NCBI RefSeq assembly: GCF_010731755.1 | Contig: NZ_AP022589.1 | Coordinates: forward strand, 558,001 to 622,000 | DNA: 64,000 bases | Direction: 5' to 3' | Origin: Mycolicibacter minnesotensis | GTDB taxonomy: Bacteria; Actinomycetota; Actinomycetes; Mycobacteriales; Mycobacteriaceae | Program-made: the position numbers and the translations under genes | Notes under the pieces: generated by a model | What the model was told of the DNA's origin: nothing | Database searches by the model: none | The model's input: only the letters and a program-made list of their open reading frames with translations | Shown here: positions 11,724 through 22,529 of the stretch, in pieces | Layout of the letters: every line of letters starts with the position of its first letter | Numbering within the stretch: the stretch's first letter is position 1

Positions 11724-12731
11724 TCAGCAGCGCTGGACCGGCTCGCGCAGCGGGAGTCCAGCCGCCCGATAGATCGCGTCGATCACGGTCATGTTCTCGA
11801 TCGCGTCCTGCGGCGTGGTGCGCACCGGCACGCCGCGCAACACCGCATCGGCGAACGCGTCGAGCTGGTAGGCATAGGACGCCCGGTGGGTGAACCGCTC
11901 GACTCGCCTGCCGCCGCCCGCGCGGATCTGCAACCGGTGGAAGTACTGCGGCATCAACGGATTGAGCGCCCGCAGTTCGCCGCGCTCGCCGATCACACGG
12001 GCACTGACCTGCAGCAGGTTGGACGACCACAACGAGCAGCGGATGGTCCCGGTGTGTCCGGCGGGAAATCGCAGCTGTGCCGTCATCGCCCGGTCCACGA
12101 GCGGATCGCGCAGTTTTGCGCGCGCGGAAACGACTTCCGGGGTGGCCCCGCCGAAGGTACGCGCCATGTGCACCGCATAGCAGCCGGCATCCATCAGGGC
12201 CCCACCCGCCAGTGCGTAGTCGTAGCGGATGTCGGAAAACCGCGGCAGCGGGAAACTGAGTGCGGCGTCCACCTGGCGCAGCTCCCCGAGCTCGCCCGAG
12301 GCGATGATCTCTTCGATGCGCGCGGTCATCGGGTGATAGCGGTAATGAAACGCCTCCATCACCACCCGATCGGTAGCGGCGGCCGCCGCGGCGATCTCGC
12401 GCGCTTCGGCGGCATTCGCGGTGAACGGCTTCTCGCAGAGCACATGCTTGCCGGCAGCCAGCGCAGCACGGGTCCAGCTGCCGTGCAGGTGGTTCGGCAG
12501 CGGAATGTAGACGGCGTCGAGATCCGGGTCGGCGATGAGCGCGTCGTAGCTGGTGTGCACCCGGTCGATGCCGTGCTTGGCGGCGAAGGCCCGGGCGCGC
12601 TCGGCATCGCGGGCCGCTACGGCACTCACCACCACCTCGGGATTGGCGGCGGCAGGTTTGAGCAGGGCATCCGGGGTGATCCGTGCCGCGCCGAGCACGC
12701 CGATCCGCAGCGTCCTCGTGATCCCACTCAT
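11724..12731 (-). CDS. Gfo/Idh/MocA family oxidoreductase
   Basis: This is an NAD(P)-dependent oxidoreductase of 335 residues. The N-terminal Rossmann motif is RIGVLGAARITPDALL. The family signature is KHVLCEKPFTAN, with the catalytic-type lysine in EKP, followed by a C-terminal alpha/beta substrate domain containing GGALMDAGCYAVH. Such enzymes usually act on sugars, inositols or other cyclic alcohols; the substrate here is unknown. The ATG overlaps the stop of the upstream PIG-L deacetylase gene by four bases. The two genes therefore form an operon with the tetR gene further upstream, which suggests carbohydrate or glycoconjugate processing. Confidence 0.88.
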   Translation of the reverse strand: MSGITRTLRIGVLGAARITPDALLKPAAANPEVVVSAVAARDAERARAFAAKHGIDRVHTSYDALIADPDLDAVYIPLPNHLHGSWTRAALAAGKHVLCEKPFTANAAEAREIAAAAAATDRVVMEAFHYRYHPMTARIEEIIASGELGELRQVDAALSFPLPRFSDIRYDYALAGGALMDAGCYAVHMARTFGGATPEVVSARAKLRDPLVDRAMTAQLRFPAGHTGTIRCSLWSSNLLQVSARVIGERGELRALNPLMPQYFHRLQIRAGGGRRVERFTHRASYAYQLDAFADAVLRGVPVRTTPQDAIENMTVIDAIYRAAGLPLREPVQRC

Positions 12732-13423
12732 GCGGGTGTGCTGCGCTGCAGACGAAATCCGGCCACCCGGCTCCCGGCGTGCATCGCGGTCGTCATGTCG
12801 ACCACCCCGCGCGCCTGTTCACGTACCGGCGTAGCGGGATCAAGGACCGACAGATAGACCTCGTGGGCGGCAAGGGCGTCCACCGCGACATCGAGATACC
12901 CATCCACGGTTTCGACGTGGGTGGGCCCCGGGCCGCCCTGGAAGAGCCAGCGCGGCTTGTGCGCCAAGGTGTCCCAGGCTTGGTTGACCGCGGCCGCGAA
13001 TTCGATGTGGTCACGCTGGTTGGGAACCCCGGGGGCGAACTCGGGTGCGCCATACACCGCCACCACCACATCGGGGCGGGCTTCGTTGATCACCGCGGCG
13101 ATCTTTGCGCGCAGCGCGGGCGTGTTGGCGATGTCGCTGTCCGGGAAGTCCCAGAAGTCGACTCCGTCGACCGGGTCTACCCCGACGATCGCTGCGGCTC
13201 GCCGCTGCTCGGCTTCCCGAAGCGGCCCGGCCTGGTGGGGGTCCATCCCAGCGATGCCCACCTCACCGCGGGAGGCCAACGCGTAGCGGACGTTCTTACC
13301 GGAGGCGGTCCACTTCGCGACCGCCGCCGCGATGCCGTATTCGGGATCGTCGGGATGCGGCACCAGCACCAGCAACGATTCCCAATCGTCGGGAAAGGGC
13401 TGCGGATCGGTCGATGCAGACAT
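12728..13423 (-). CDS. PIG-L family deacetylase
   Basis: This is a 231-residue zinc-dependent deacetylase of the PIG-L/LmbE fold, the family of MshB and Mca. The metal-binding motif is LVPHPDDPEYG near residue 20. A downstream histidine motif lies in PNQRDHIEFAAAV. I start at the ATG giving MSASTDPQPFPDDW, because the longer reading would overlap the end of the tetR gene. The gap to tetR is only four bases, and the 3' end overlaps the oxidoreductase gene, so tetR, this gene and the oxidoreductase are probably one transcript. Its substrate (an N-acetyl sugar or conjugate) is inferred from the family only. Confidence 0.88.
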   Translation of the reverse strand: MSASTDPQPFPDDWESLLVLVPHPDDPEYGIAAAVAKWTASGKNVRYALASRGEVGIAGMDPHQAGPLREAEQRRAAAIVGVDPVDGVDFWDFPDSDIANTPALRAKIAAVINEARPDVVVAVYGAPEFAPGVPNQRDHIEFAAAVNQAWDTLAHKPRWLFQGGPGPTHVETVDGYLDVAVDALAAHEVYLSVLDPATPVREQARGVVDMTTAMHAGSRVAGFRLQRSTPA

Positions 13424-13427
13424 CGGA

Positions 13428-15214
<1,787 letters not shown>

Positions 15215-15215
<1 letters not shown>

Positions 15216-16330
15216 TGCTGGGACCACTGGACGAGTTCCCGATTCACCAACTACCGCAGCCGATCGCCTGGCCGGGTTCTTCAGACCGCAACTTCTACGA
15301 CCGCTGCTACCTGAACGCCCACGACCGCACCGGGGACATCTTCTTGATCACCGGGTCCGGTTACTACCCCAACCTCGGCGTCAAGGACGCCTACGTCCTG
15401 GTGCGCCGCGGCGACACCCAGACCGCGGTGCACCTGTCCGACGCCATGGACCAAGATCGGCTCAACCAGCGGATCGGCGCGTATCGCATTGAGGTAACCG
15501 ATCCGCTGCGCCGCCTGCGGGTGGTGATGGATGAGACCGAGGGCATTGCGCTCGACCTGCGCTGGGAGGGACTGTTCGACCCGGTGCAGGAGCAGCGGCA
15601 CATTCTGCGGACCGGCAACAGGGTGACCCTGGACGCGCAGCGCTTTGCCCAACTCGGTTGCTGGAGTGGACAGATCGTGATCGACGGTGAAGAGATTGCC
15701 GTCGATCCCGAGGTCTGGATCGGATCACGCGACCGCTCGTGGGGCATTCGCCCGGTCGGGGAACGCGAACCTGCCGGCCGGCCCGCCGACCCTCCATTCG
15801 ACGGCATGTGGTGGCTGTACCTGCCGATGGCCTTCGAGGAGTTCGCGGTGGTGATGATCATCCAGGAAGAGCCCGACGGCTTCCGTTCCCTCAACGACTG
15901 CAGCCGCATCTGGCGCGACGGCCGCATCGAGCAGTTGGGCTGGCCGCGAATCTCCACCCGCTACCGGCCCGGCACTCGCATCGCCACCGGGGCCACCATC
16001 GAGGCCAGCCGGCCCGACGGCACTCCGGTGGTCTTCGAAGTGGAGTCCAAGCTGCCGGTACCCATCCACGTCGGCGGCGGCTACGGCGGCGACGTCGATT
16101 GGCTGCACGGCCAGTGGAAGGGCGAGAAATTCACCGAGCGGCTGACCTACGACATGACCGATCCGGGTGTCCTCGGGCGCACCAGCTTCGGGATGATCGA
16201 CCACGTGGGACGGGCGGTGTGTCGAGACGGGGACGCCGCGCCGGTCGAGGGCTGGGGTCTCTACGAACACGGCGTGCTGGGGCGCCACGACCCGACGGGA
16301 TTCCCGGACTGGGTCACCATGGCTCCGTAG
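15215..16330 (+). CDS. hypothetical protein, DUF7064/AttH-like
   Basis: This 371-residue soluble protein has no signal peptide. Sequence such as DIFLITGSGYYPNLGVKDAYV, WIGSRDRSWGIRPVG and MWWLYLPMAFEEFAV recalls the lipocalin-like AttH/CrtC hydratase group (DUF7064), often encoded next to phosphotransferase-like proteins in mycobacteria. Its start is fused to the stop of the kinase-like gene by a one-base overlap, which argues that the two products work in one pathway. The function is unknown. A hydrophobic substrate (lipid or isoprenoid) is only a guess from the fold. Confidence 0.75.
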
Positions 16331-16369
16331 AACTCGGCGATGGCGTCGTCCCCGCGCGTGGCCTTTCCG

Positions 16370-17470
16370 TCAGGCCCGGGCGTACTGGCGAGGAACGGGC
16401 GGATTCATTGTGGCTCCGAGCTCTCGGGCTACGTGACGCGGCCAGTAGGGATCTCGTAGCAGCTGCCGTGCGATCATCACCGCCGACGCGTCGCCGTCGG
16501 CCAGGATGGACTCCGCCTGAGCTGCTTCGGTGATCATGCCGACCGCCGCGGCGGGCAACGCGGTCTCCCGCTGCACGCGACGAGCGAACGGCACCTGGTA
16601 ACCCGGTCCCACCGGAATCTGCACGTGCGGCACATTGCCACCGGTGGACACGTCGAGCAGATCGACGTCGCGGTCTGCCAGCAGTTTGGCCAGTTCGACG
16701 GTCTGGTCGGCGGTCCAGCTGCCCACTTCCAGCCCCGGCTCGTCGGTGACCCAGTCCGTCGCGGAGACCCGCACGAACAGCGGAAGGTGCCGCGGCCAGA
16801 CGCTGCGGACCGCGGCGACCGTGTCGAGCGTCAGCCTGACCCGCCGGTGAAAATCGCCACCGTAGGCGTCATCTCGTGTGTTGCTGGCCGCCGATAGGAA
16901 CTGATGCTGGATATACCCATGCGCGGCATGAATCTGGAGCACCCGGAAACCGGCCCGCAGGGCACGCTGCGCGGCCGCGATGTAGTCATCGATGATCTTG
17001 GCGATGTCGTCGGCGGTGGCCTGCCTGGGCGGTTCGAAACTCCCATACGGCTGCTCGGTCGGTCCGAGGGTAGCCCAGCTCAGGGGATCCGCCGGGTCCA
17101 GTGACCGATGCCCGTCCCACGGCGCCACCGTCGATGCTTTGCGTCCGGCATGCCCGAGCTGTATCCCGGCGACGACCCCGCAGCTCTCGATGCTGTCGAC
17201 GATCGCCGACCAGGCCTGCTCCTGCGCGGCGTTCCAGATCCCGGTGTCGTAAGGCGACAGCCGGCCCTCCGGGCTCACCGCCGTCGCCTCGGTGAAGACG
17301 ATCCCGGCTCCGCCGACGGCCCGACTCATCAGATGGGTGCGGTGCCAGTCCGTCGGCACGCCGACCGACGGGCCGGTGGGCGCGGCGGAGTACTGACACA
17401 TGGGCGACATCCAGATCCGGTTCGGGATCGTCAGGTCGCGGAGTCGCAAGGGTTCGAACAGCAGCGGCAC
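16370..17470 (-). CDS. NADH:flavin oxidoreductase (Old Yellow Enzyme, YqjM-like)
   Basis: This is an FMN-dependent ene-reductase of 366 residues with a TIM barrel. It opens VPLLFEPLRLRDLTIPNRIWM, the usual OYE N-terminus, with MCQYSA a few residues later as in the YqjM subgroup. Further motifs are HAGRKAS, FRVLQIHAAHGYIQHQFLS, and the C-terminal GMITEAAQAE and ARQLLRDPYWPRH. I start at the GTG (17470) that begins the family sequence; the upstream extension has no family similarity. It reduces activated C=C bonds with NAD(P)H; the natural substrate is unknown. The start lies only three bases from the divergent Rieske fragment. Confidence 0.9.
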   Translation of the reverse strand: MPLLFEPLRLRDLTIPNRIWMSPMCQYSAAPTGPSVGVPTDWHRTHLMSRAVGGAGIVFTEATAVSPEGRLSPYDTGIWNAAQEQAWSAIVDSIESCGVVAGIQLGHAGRKASTVAPWDGHRSLDPADPLSWATLGPTEQPYGSFEPPRQATADDIAKIIDDYIAAAQRALRAGFRVLQIHAAHGYIQHQFLSAASNTRDDAYGGDFHRRVRLTLDTVAAVRSVWPRHLPLFVRVSATDWVTDEPGLEVGSWTADQTVELAKLLADRDVDLLDVSTGGNVPHVQIPVGPGYQVPFARRVQRETALPAAAVGMITEAAQAESILADGDASAVMIARQLLRDPYWPRHVARELGATMNPPVPRQYARA

Positions 17471-17473
17471 ACC

Positions 17474-17746
17474 ATGATTGTGACAGGACAAGGGCTCTGG
17501 GACAGACCGGTATCGGACTCCCGGATCGTGATTTCCGAACCGGGGACCGCGCTGCGCGTCGCATCCACCGCGGAACTGGGCGAAGGCGTGCCTCACCCCG
17601 TGGTGGTCAACGGCGTGGACGTGGTCCTGGTGCGCCGCGGCGACGTGGTCTCGGCCCTGTACGGCCGGTGCGCGCACCGCGGCGCCCTGATGGCCGATGG
17701 CCGGTTCGCCGGGCCGGAAAGCATGGGGCTCTGGTCGAGATCCTGA
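17474..17746 (+). pseudogene. truncated Rieske-type gene remnant
   Basis: The first 75 or so residues read like the N-terminal Rieske domain of a larger oxidoreductase: MIVTGQGLWDRPVSDSRIVI, then VVLVRRGDVVSALYGRCAHRGA with the first C-x-H ligand pair. The second ligand pair (C-x-x-H) is absent, so no [2Fe-2S] cluster can form. The frame ends at WSRS after 90 residues. In the next frame, bases 17719-17766 encode KHGALVEILTDPRTH and then a stop. That looks like the C-terminal end of a TPP-type or similar enzyme. I read this as a deletion scar that joins the start of one gene to the tail of that or another gene. Confidence 0.6.
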
Positions 17747-17773
17747 CCGATCCGCGCACGCACTAGCGGACTT

Positions 17774-17794
17774 CGTCAGCGCAGCCCGCTGACG
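17774..17794. terminator. possible hairpin at 3' end of the LLM gene
   Basis: An 8-base perfect stem (CGTCAGCG/CGCTGACG) with a 5-base loop includes the stop codon of the F420-type oxidoreductase gene and lies between convergent genes. There is no T-run on either strand, so it may be a weak or Rho-assisted terminator, or chance in GC-rich DNA. Confidence 0.25.
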
Positions 17795-18774
17795 ATCTCA
17801 CCGATCAGCGGCGGGGCGATCGGCGCCGCCTGGTAGATGCAGACGGTGTCGGCGATCCCGTCCACCCGGTCACGAATGCGCTCGGCCACCTGCGCCGGCG
17901 TACCGCATGCGGCGATGGTGTGCAGAATCTCGTCGGTGATCCGCGCGCCCATCTGGGCCCATTGGCCCTGCTTGGACAGAGAATTCAGTTCCGGCTGCAG
18001 ATCCTGCCAACCGTGCGCGGCCAACACCGGGGCGTACGCCGGCGTCGAGGCGTAGAAACCCAGCAGCATCCGGGTGGCGGCTTCGGCCGCCGCCCGCTCG
18101 GCGTCGGTGGCGCCGGTAGCCACAATGATCTCGGGCACGACCGTGAAGTCCTCTTCACGGCGCCCGGATTGGGTCAGTCCGGCGCGCACCGCCGTCATGG
18201 TGTTCTCGTGCAGGAACCGTTTGGTGGAGAACGGCATGACCAGGAGCCCGTCGGCATGCGCGGCTGCCGCTCGGGTCAGCCGCGGTCCCAGCGCCCCGAC
18301 ATAGATCGGGGGCGCGCCGTAGGGGTTCGGCCCCGGACTGAACGTCGGGGTCATCAGCGTGTGGCGGTAGAACTCACCGCGAAAATCCAAGCGGGCGCCG
18401 GTGTTCCAGGAATCGAAGATCGCCCGCAGCGCGGCGATGAGTTCGACCATCCGGTCTACCGGCCGATCGAAGGCGGCACCGAAGCGCTTCTCGATCTGCG
18501 CACGGATCTGCGTGCCCAGGCCCAGCACGAAGCGGCCCTCGCTGAGCAGTTGATGGTCGTTGGCCTGGTGCGCCAGGTGGATCGGGTTGCGCGGGAACGC
18601 GATCGCGACGTTGGTCATCAGGTCCAGACCGCCCACACCGGCGGCCAGGGTCAATGGGGCGAAAGCATCGTGGGGTCCCTCAAAGGTGAAGACCCCGCTG
18701 ACTCCTGCTTCACGCAGTTCGCGGGCCTGATCGACGACACCGGTGAGCCCACTGAGTGCGGTGAGTACTCTCAA
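17776..18774 (-). CDS. LLM class F420-dependent oxidoreductase
   Basis: This is a 332-residue luciferase-like monooxygenase-fold protein, probably using coenzyme F420 as most mycobacterial members do. Family features are VFTFEGPHDAFAPL, NVAIAFPRNPIHLAHQANDH, the SEGRFVLGLGTQIRAQIEKR motif, and PPIYVGALGPRLTR. It resembles the TIGR03617 subgroup. The start appears to be TTG (reading MRVLTALSG), which is unusual for these neighbours. The substrate is unknown. It lies alone between a gene remnant and an alpha/beta hydrolase gene on the same strand. Confidence 0.87.
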   Translation of the reverse strand: MRVLTALSGLTGVVDQARELREAGVSGVFTFEGPHDAFAPLTLAAGVGGLDLMTNVAIAFPRNPIHLAHQANDHQLLSEGRFVLGLGTQIRAQIEKRFGAAFDRPVDRMVELIAALRAIFDSWNTGARLDFRGEFYRHTLMTPTFSPGPNPYGAPPIYVGALGPRLTRAAAAHADGLLVMPFSTKRFLHENTMTAVRAGLTQSGRREEDFTVVPEIIVATGATDAERAAAEAATRMLLGFYASTPAYAPVLAAHGWQDLQPELNSLSKQGQWAQMGARITDEILHTIAACGTPAQVAERIRDRVDGIADTVCIYQAAPIAPPLIGEIVSGLR

Positions 18775-18789
18775 TACGGATCCGAGGAC

Positions 18790-19776
18790 CTACGACCGGG
18801 TCCCGGAACCGACGGCCATGCCGCCGGTGGATCCGGTGGCCAGGTCTACCAGGTCCCGAAGCTCCCGATTCACCACCGCGGGGTGTTCGAGGATGGAGCA
18901 GTGTCCCCCGCTGACCTCGATGAAACGGGTCAGGTTCGGTGCCGTGTCGGCGATCCGCTGCGACGCCAGCAGAGGCAACAGCCGGTCGCGCCTGCTGCCG
19001 ATCACCAAGGTGGGTACGGTCAGTCCGTCGAGGTCGATGTAGGACGCCGGGCCGAGCGCGTCCACGAGGGCCCGCACCCAGTGACCGCGGCTGGCAGCCG
19101 GAGTGCTGGCGAACAGATCGCAGACCAACGAGGTGACCGACGGGTGGGCCTCGCCGCCGACCGCGAGCATGTGCACGAACTGCCGGACTGCCAGATTCGC
19201 CGGGCCCACGATCGGCACGCTGCCAAAAGCCAGCAAGCCGCGCCGGGCCGCCTGTACCCGGGCCCGCTGCAGCGGCGAGGGCACCTGGAACAGCTCGACC
19301 TCGGCCAGCAGGTTGCCGATGGTGGTGTTGATCAGCGCCACTGCATCGGCACGCTGGTGCACCTTGTGCCGGTAGCGGTCCGACCAAGCACTGATCGCCA
19401 TACCGCCCATGGAATGCCCCGCGATGACGGCACGCTCTCCTGGCGCCAGGGTGGCGTCCAGCACCGAGTCCAGATCGGAGGCCAGGTGCGTCAGGCTGTA
19501 GCCGCCGCGCTTGGGTATCCCGCTGCGGCCATGGCCGCGGTGGTCGAAGGCGATCACGCGGTGATCGGTGGCGAGATCGGCGATCTGATGACCCCATACC
19601 CGGATGGCGCAGGTGATGCCGTGCGCCAGCACGATCGGATATCCGTCGGGCGGGCCGAAGACCTGGGTGTGCAGTTTGGTTCCGTCCGCGGAGCGGACCG
19701 CCATGGTGCGGGCCGGCGGTAATACCGCCGGGAACGTGCCGACATTTCGCCGCCGACTGGGCCGTTGAGCACTCAT
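18790..19776 (-). CDS. alpha/beta hydrolase
   Basis: This is a 328-residue serine hydrolase. The oxyanion region is VLAHGITCAIRVWG and the nucleophile elbow is VIAGHSMGGMAIS. The HRGHGRSG motif of the fold is present, and the C-terminal histidine is in EVSGGHCSILEHP. The ATG at 19776 is preceded by GAGGTGACG, a plausible ribosome site, and gives MSAQRPSRRRNVG. It could act on an ester or a ring-opened ketone; nothing in the sequence fixes the substrate. It is divergent from the quinone reductase gene, with a shared intergenic region of about 100 bases. Confidence 0.87.
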   Translation of the reverse strand: MSAQRPSRRRNVGTFPAVLPPARTMAVRSADGTKLHTQVFGPPDGYPIVLAHGITCAIRVWGHQIADLATDHRVIAFDHRGHGRSGIPKRGGYSLTHLASDLDSVLDATLAPGERAVIAGHSMGGMAISAWSDRYRHKVHQRADAVALINTTIGNLLAEVELFQVPSPLQRARVQAARRGLLAFGSVPIVGPANLAVRQFVHMLAVGGEAHPSVTSLVCDLFASTPAASRGHWVRALVDALGPASYIDLDGLTVPTLVIGSRRDRLLPLLASQRIADTAPNLTRFIEVSGGHCSILEHPAVVNRELRDLVDLATGSTGGMAVGSGTRS

Positions 19777-19874
19777 CGTCACCTCACCGGAATCGCGGCA
19801 ACGCTGCCGCATCGCGAGCATACGCCCGGGTGGACTAGGTTTCACCGAAAGCACTACTGATGAAGGGTTCGCCC

Positions 19875-20849
19875 ATGCGCGCGGTACAGATTTCGCAACT
19901 CGACGGACCGGCTGGCGCCCAGGTGGTCGAGCTCGATGAGCCGGTCGGCGACGATCAGGTCGTCATCGACATTCACGCTGCCGGCGTGGCGTTTCCCGAT
20001 GTGTTGCAGTCACGCGGGCTCTATCAGTACAAACCGGAACTGCCGTTCGTGCCCGGCGGGGAGGCGGCCGGCGTGGTGCGCAGCGCCCCTGCCGGCGCTC
20101 ACGTGCGCGCCGGCGATCGAGTTGCGGCGCTGACCATGCTCAACGGCGCAATGGCACAGGTGATCTCGGTACCGCCCGAGCAGGTGTTCAAACTGCCGGA
20201 CACCGTGTCGTTCGAGGCTGGCGCGGGGCTGCTGTTCAACGACCTGACGGTGCTGTTCGCGCTGACCACGCGCGGCCAGTTGACCGAAGGTGCGAGCGTT
20301 CTGGTGCACGGCGCTGCCGGGGGTATCGGCACCTCTACCCTGCGACTGGCCGGAGCATTGGGTGCATCAAGGGTGATCGCTGTGGTCTCCACTGAGGAGA
20401 AAGCCGAGGTAGCTCGGGCTGCCGGCGCCACCGACACGGTGCTTGCCGAAGGTTTCCGCGAAGCGGTGGCCGAATTGACCGGCGGTCGCGGCGTGGATCT
20501 GGTGCTCGACCCGGTGGGCGGCGACCGGTTCACCGACTCGCTGCGTTCCTTGGCCCCCGGAGGAAAGCTGTTGGTGGTGGGTTTCACCGGCGGCGATATC
20601 CCCACCGTGAAGGTGAACCGGCTGCTGCTCAACAACATCGACGTGGTCGGTGTCGGGTGGGGCGCCTGGGTGATGTCGCATCCCGGAGAGCTGGAGCGAC
20701 AGTGGGCGGTGTTGGAGCCGCTGCTGGCGTCGGGGAAGGTGCCGGCCCCCCAGCCGGACCTGTTCGACCTCGATCAGGCCGCCGACGCACTGGCAGCCCT
20801 GGAGAATCGCACCGCGGCCGGCAAGGTCGTGTTGCGGATGCGCAACTGA
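19875..20849 (+). CDS. NADPH:quinone oxidoreductase, medium-chain dehydrogenase family
   Basis: This is a 324-residue zinc-independent MDR enzyme. The N-terminus is MRAVQISQLDGPAGAQVVEL. The nucleotide-binding motif is VLVHGAAGGIGTSTLRLAGA. The quinone reductase signature FPDVLQSRGLYQYKPELPFV is present and the structural-zinc cysteines are absent. I use the ATG at 19875, with AAGGG seven bases upstream, rather than the ATG at 19860. It probably reduces quinones or enones with NADPH. The SnoaL-like gene follows on the same strand after about 35 bases and is probably co-transcribed. Confidence 0.88.
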   Translation: MRAVQISQLDGPAGAQVVELDEPVGDDQVVIDIHAAGVAFPDVLQSRGLYQYKPELPFVPGGEAAGVVRSAPAGAHVRAGDRVAALTMLNGAMAQVISVPPEQVFKLPDTVSFEAGAGLLFNDLTVLFALTTRGQLTEGASVLVHGAAGGIGTSTLRLAGALGASRVIAVVSTEEKAEVARAAGATDTVLAEGFREAVAELTGGRGVDLVLDPVGGDRFTDSLRSLAPGGKLLVVGFTGGDIPTVKVNRLLLNNIDVVGVGWGAWVMSHPGELERQWAVLEPLLASGKVPAPQPDLFDLDQAADALAALENRTAAGKVVLRMRN

Positions 20850-20884
20850 GGGCCCGCAGAGTTCTCGAGACGAGAGGAAGCCGG

Positions 20885-21709
20885 ATGCCGGATCGAGGTT
20901 CGCCGCACAGTGCCGAAGCACTACTGGATGCGGTAGAGCAGTCGCCGAAAGCTGTCGCGATACATGATAAGTCGGCGTGGGTCGGAATCTTCGCCCCCGA
21001 CGGGCAGGTGAACGACCCGGTCGGGTCGACTCCCCATGTCGGCACGGCCGCGATCGGACGATTCTTCGACACCTTCATCGCACCCAACACCATCGCCTTC
21101 GAGGTGCAGCACGATGTGGTCGCCGGCATGTCGGTATTTCGCGACCTGACGGTGCACACCACGATGTCGACGGGTGTCACCATGCACATCCCGATGCACC
21201 TGCGCTACGACCTGGTCGAGCAGGGGCCGGACGGCCCGCTGAAGATCCAGCGGTTGTTCGCGCACTGGGAGCTGCAGAAGATGGTCGGTCAGTTGCTGAC
21301 CTCGGGCGGCCGCGGACTGCTGGCCTCGGTGATTCTGGGACCCCAGCTGGTCCGTCATCAAGGGCTTTCTGGCTGCGCGGGTTTCCTGCGCGGCCTGTCT
21401 GGGGTGCGCAAGCGCGGAAAGCGTCGTGTCGAAGATCTTGTCGCGGCGCTGGCGCAAGGTGATGCGGCGGCGGTTTCGGCCCAGTTGGCTCCGAACGCGA
21501 CGCTGAGCCTCGATGGTGTCGGGGAGAACTCGGTTGCCGAATTCATCTCAGGTGCACGGCATCTGCAAGTCGACAAGCTCCTCGCTGCCGGGCGCACCGT
21601 CACCGCGACTGCGCAATTGGATGGCAAGCGCGGGGTGGGGCTGTTCGAGTTCTCTCAGAACGCCGCTTCCCCGGGAACCCTGTGCGCGGTCCGCCTTTAC
21701 GTCGGCTAG
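20885..21709 (+). CDS. SnoaL/ketosteroid isomerase-like protein
   Basis: The gene encodes 274 residues. The N-terminal half resembles the NTF2/SnoaL fold, with residues such as SAWVGIFAPDGQVNDPVGS, GRFFDTFIAPNTIAFEV and MHIPMHLRYDLVEQG. The C-terminal half repeats a shorter domain of the same kind (DLVAALAQGDAAAVSAQLAP, NATLSLDG), so it may be a tandem NTF2-like protein. The ATG follows GAGAGGAAG at good spacing. It ends in a four-base overlap with the convergent membrane reductase gene. Isomerase or binding activity on a steroid-like lipid is a guess from the fold and the neighbouring gene. Confidence 0.75.
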   Translation: MPDRGSPHSAEALLDAVEQSPKAVAIHDKSAWVGIFAPDGQVNDPVGSTPHVGTAAIGRFFDTFIAPNTIAFEVQHDVVAGMSVFRDLTVHTTMSTGVTMHIPMHLRYDLVEQGPDGPLKIQRLFAHWELQKMVGQLLTSGGRGLLASVILGPQLVRHQGLSGCAGFLRGLSGVRKRGKRRVEDLVAALAQGDAAAVSAQLAPNATLSLDGVGENSVAEFISGARHLQVDKLLAAGRTVTATAQLDGKRGVGLFEFSQNAASPGTLCAVRLYVG

Positions 21710-22461
21710 AGCAGCCCGGGAATGAGCGCCTTGCGGTTGGGCGGGTAGTCGGGGAACTGCTGCCGATACCACTTGTGGGTGGCCATTGCCCTGGGTCCCA
21801 GGTTGGCGATGGAGAACAGCACGAAGAGCAGACCCGGAACGGTCCAGGCCATGACCGCCCACCCCGTCCACAAGATGAGTTCGCCGAAATAGTTGCCCGA
21901 CGACACCCAGCGGTACACCCCGCCGTAGGGAATGCGATAGCCACTGCTGCCGTCGGCACGCAGACCGATCAGGATGCGATCGGCCTGGAAGTTGATCCCC
22001 CAACCCAGTACCGCGATCACCAAACCCAGGATGAAGCGGGGGTCAACAAACCAACGATCGTCCTGCAGGTGCGGGGCCAGCGCCACGGCGTAGCCATTGG
22101 CGAACCCGTTGACGGCGTTGAAGATGAAGCCGAACGCGATACCCGATATCGGGAAGCGTTTGCCGTCGCCCTTGCGGCTCAGCGGATAGATCAGCCCGCG
22201 GTAGAGGTAGTGGCACTGCCACAATGCGTACAACACCACGGCCGGCGCCCCATGCTGATGCGCCACCAGCCAGAACGTCACGGTGAAGGCCCACCACTGC
22301 GGGCACTCGAACATCAGCCAGCTGATTTTCCCGGGCAGCGTGAAGCGCTCATCCGGACTGGCGAAGCGTCCGTAGGGGTTGGTGAACCAGAAGCTGCTGA
22401 CGAAGGTGACGATCGTCAGAACGATCAGGAAAACGATCGCGGCGTGGTAAAGCCCGGCCAT
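21706..22461 (-). CDS. steroid 5-alpha-reductase-like membrane protein
   Basis: This is a 251-residue polytopic membrane protein of the 3-oxo-5-alpha-steroid 4-dehydrogenase C-terminal family. The C-terminal signature is clear: RWVSSGNYFGELILWTGWAV, then THKWYRQQFPDYPPNRKALI. In the family these residues form the NADPH-binding site of the enzyme, which reduces the delta-4 double bond of 3-oxo-steroids. Several hydrophobic helices precede it. The ATG at 22461 has TTGGAGGAAAGG upstream. With the SnoaL-like protein and the quinone reductase it suggests steroid or related lipid modification, but the natural substrate is unproven. Confidence 0.85.
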   Translation of the reverse strand: MAGLYHAAIVFLIVLTIVTFVSSFWFTNPYGRFASPDERFTLPGKISWLMFECPQWWAFTVTFWLVAHQHGAPAVVLYALWQCHYLYRGLIYPLSRKGDGKRFPISGIAFGFIFNAVNGFANGYAVALAPHLQDDRWFVDPRFILGLVIAVLGWGINFQADRILIGLRADGSSGYRIPYGGVYRWVSSGNYFGELILWTGWAVMAWTVPGLLFVLFSIANLGPRAMATHKWYRQQFPDYPPNRKALIPGLL

Positions 22462-22529
22462 GGTGAAACCTTTCCTCCAAGATCACAGGCAGTATTAGCA
22501 CACCGGGCAGCGCGAGGACAGGGACGGGA

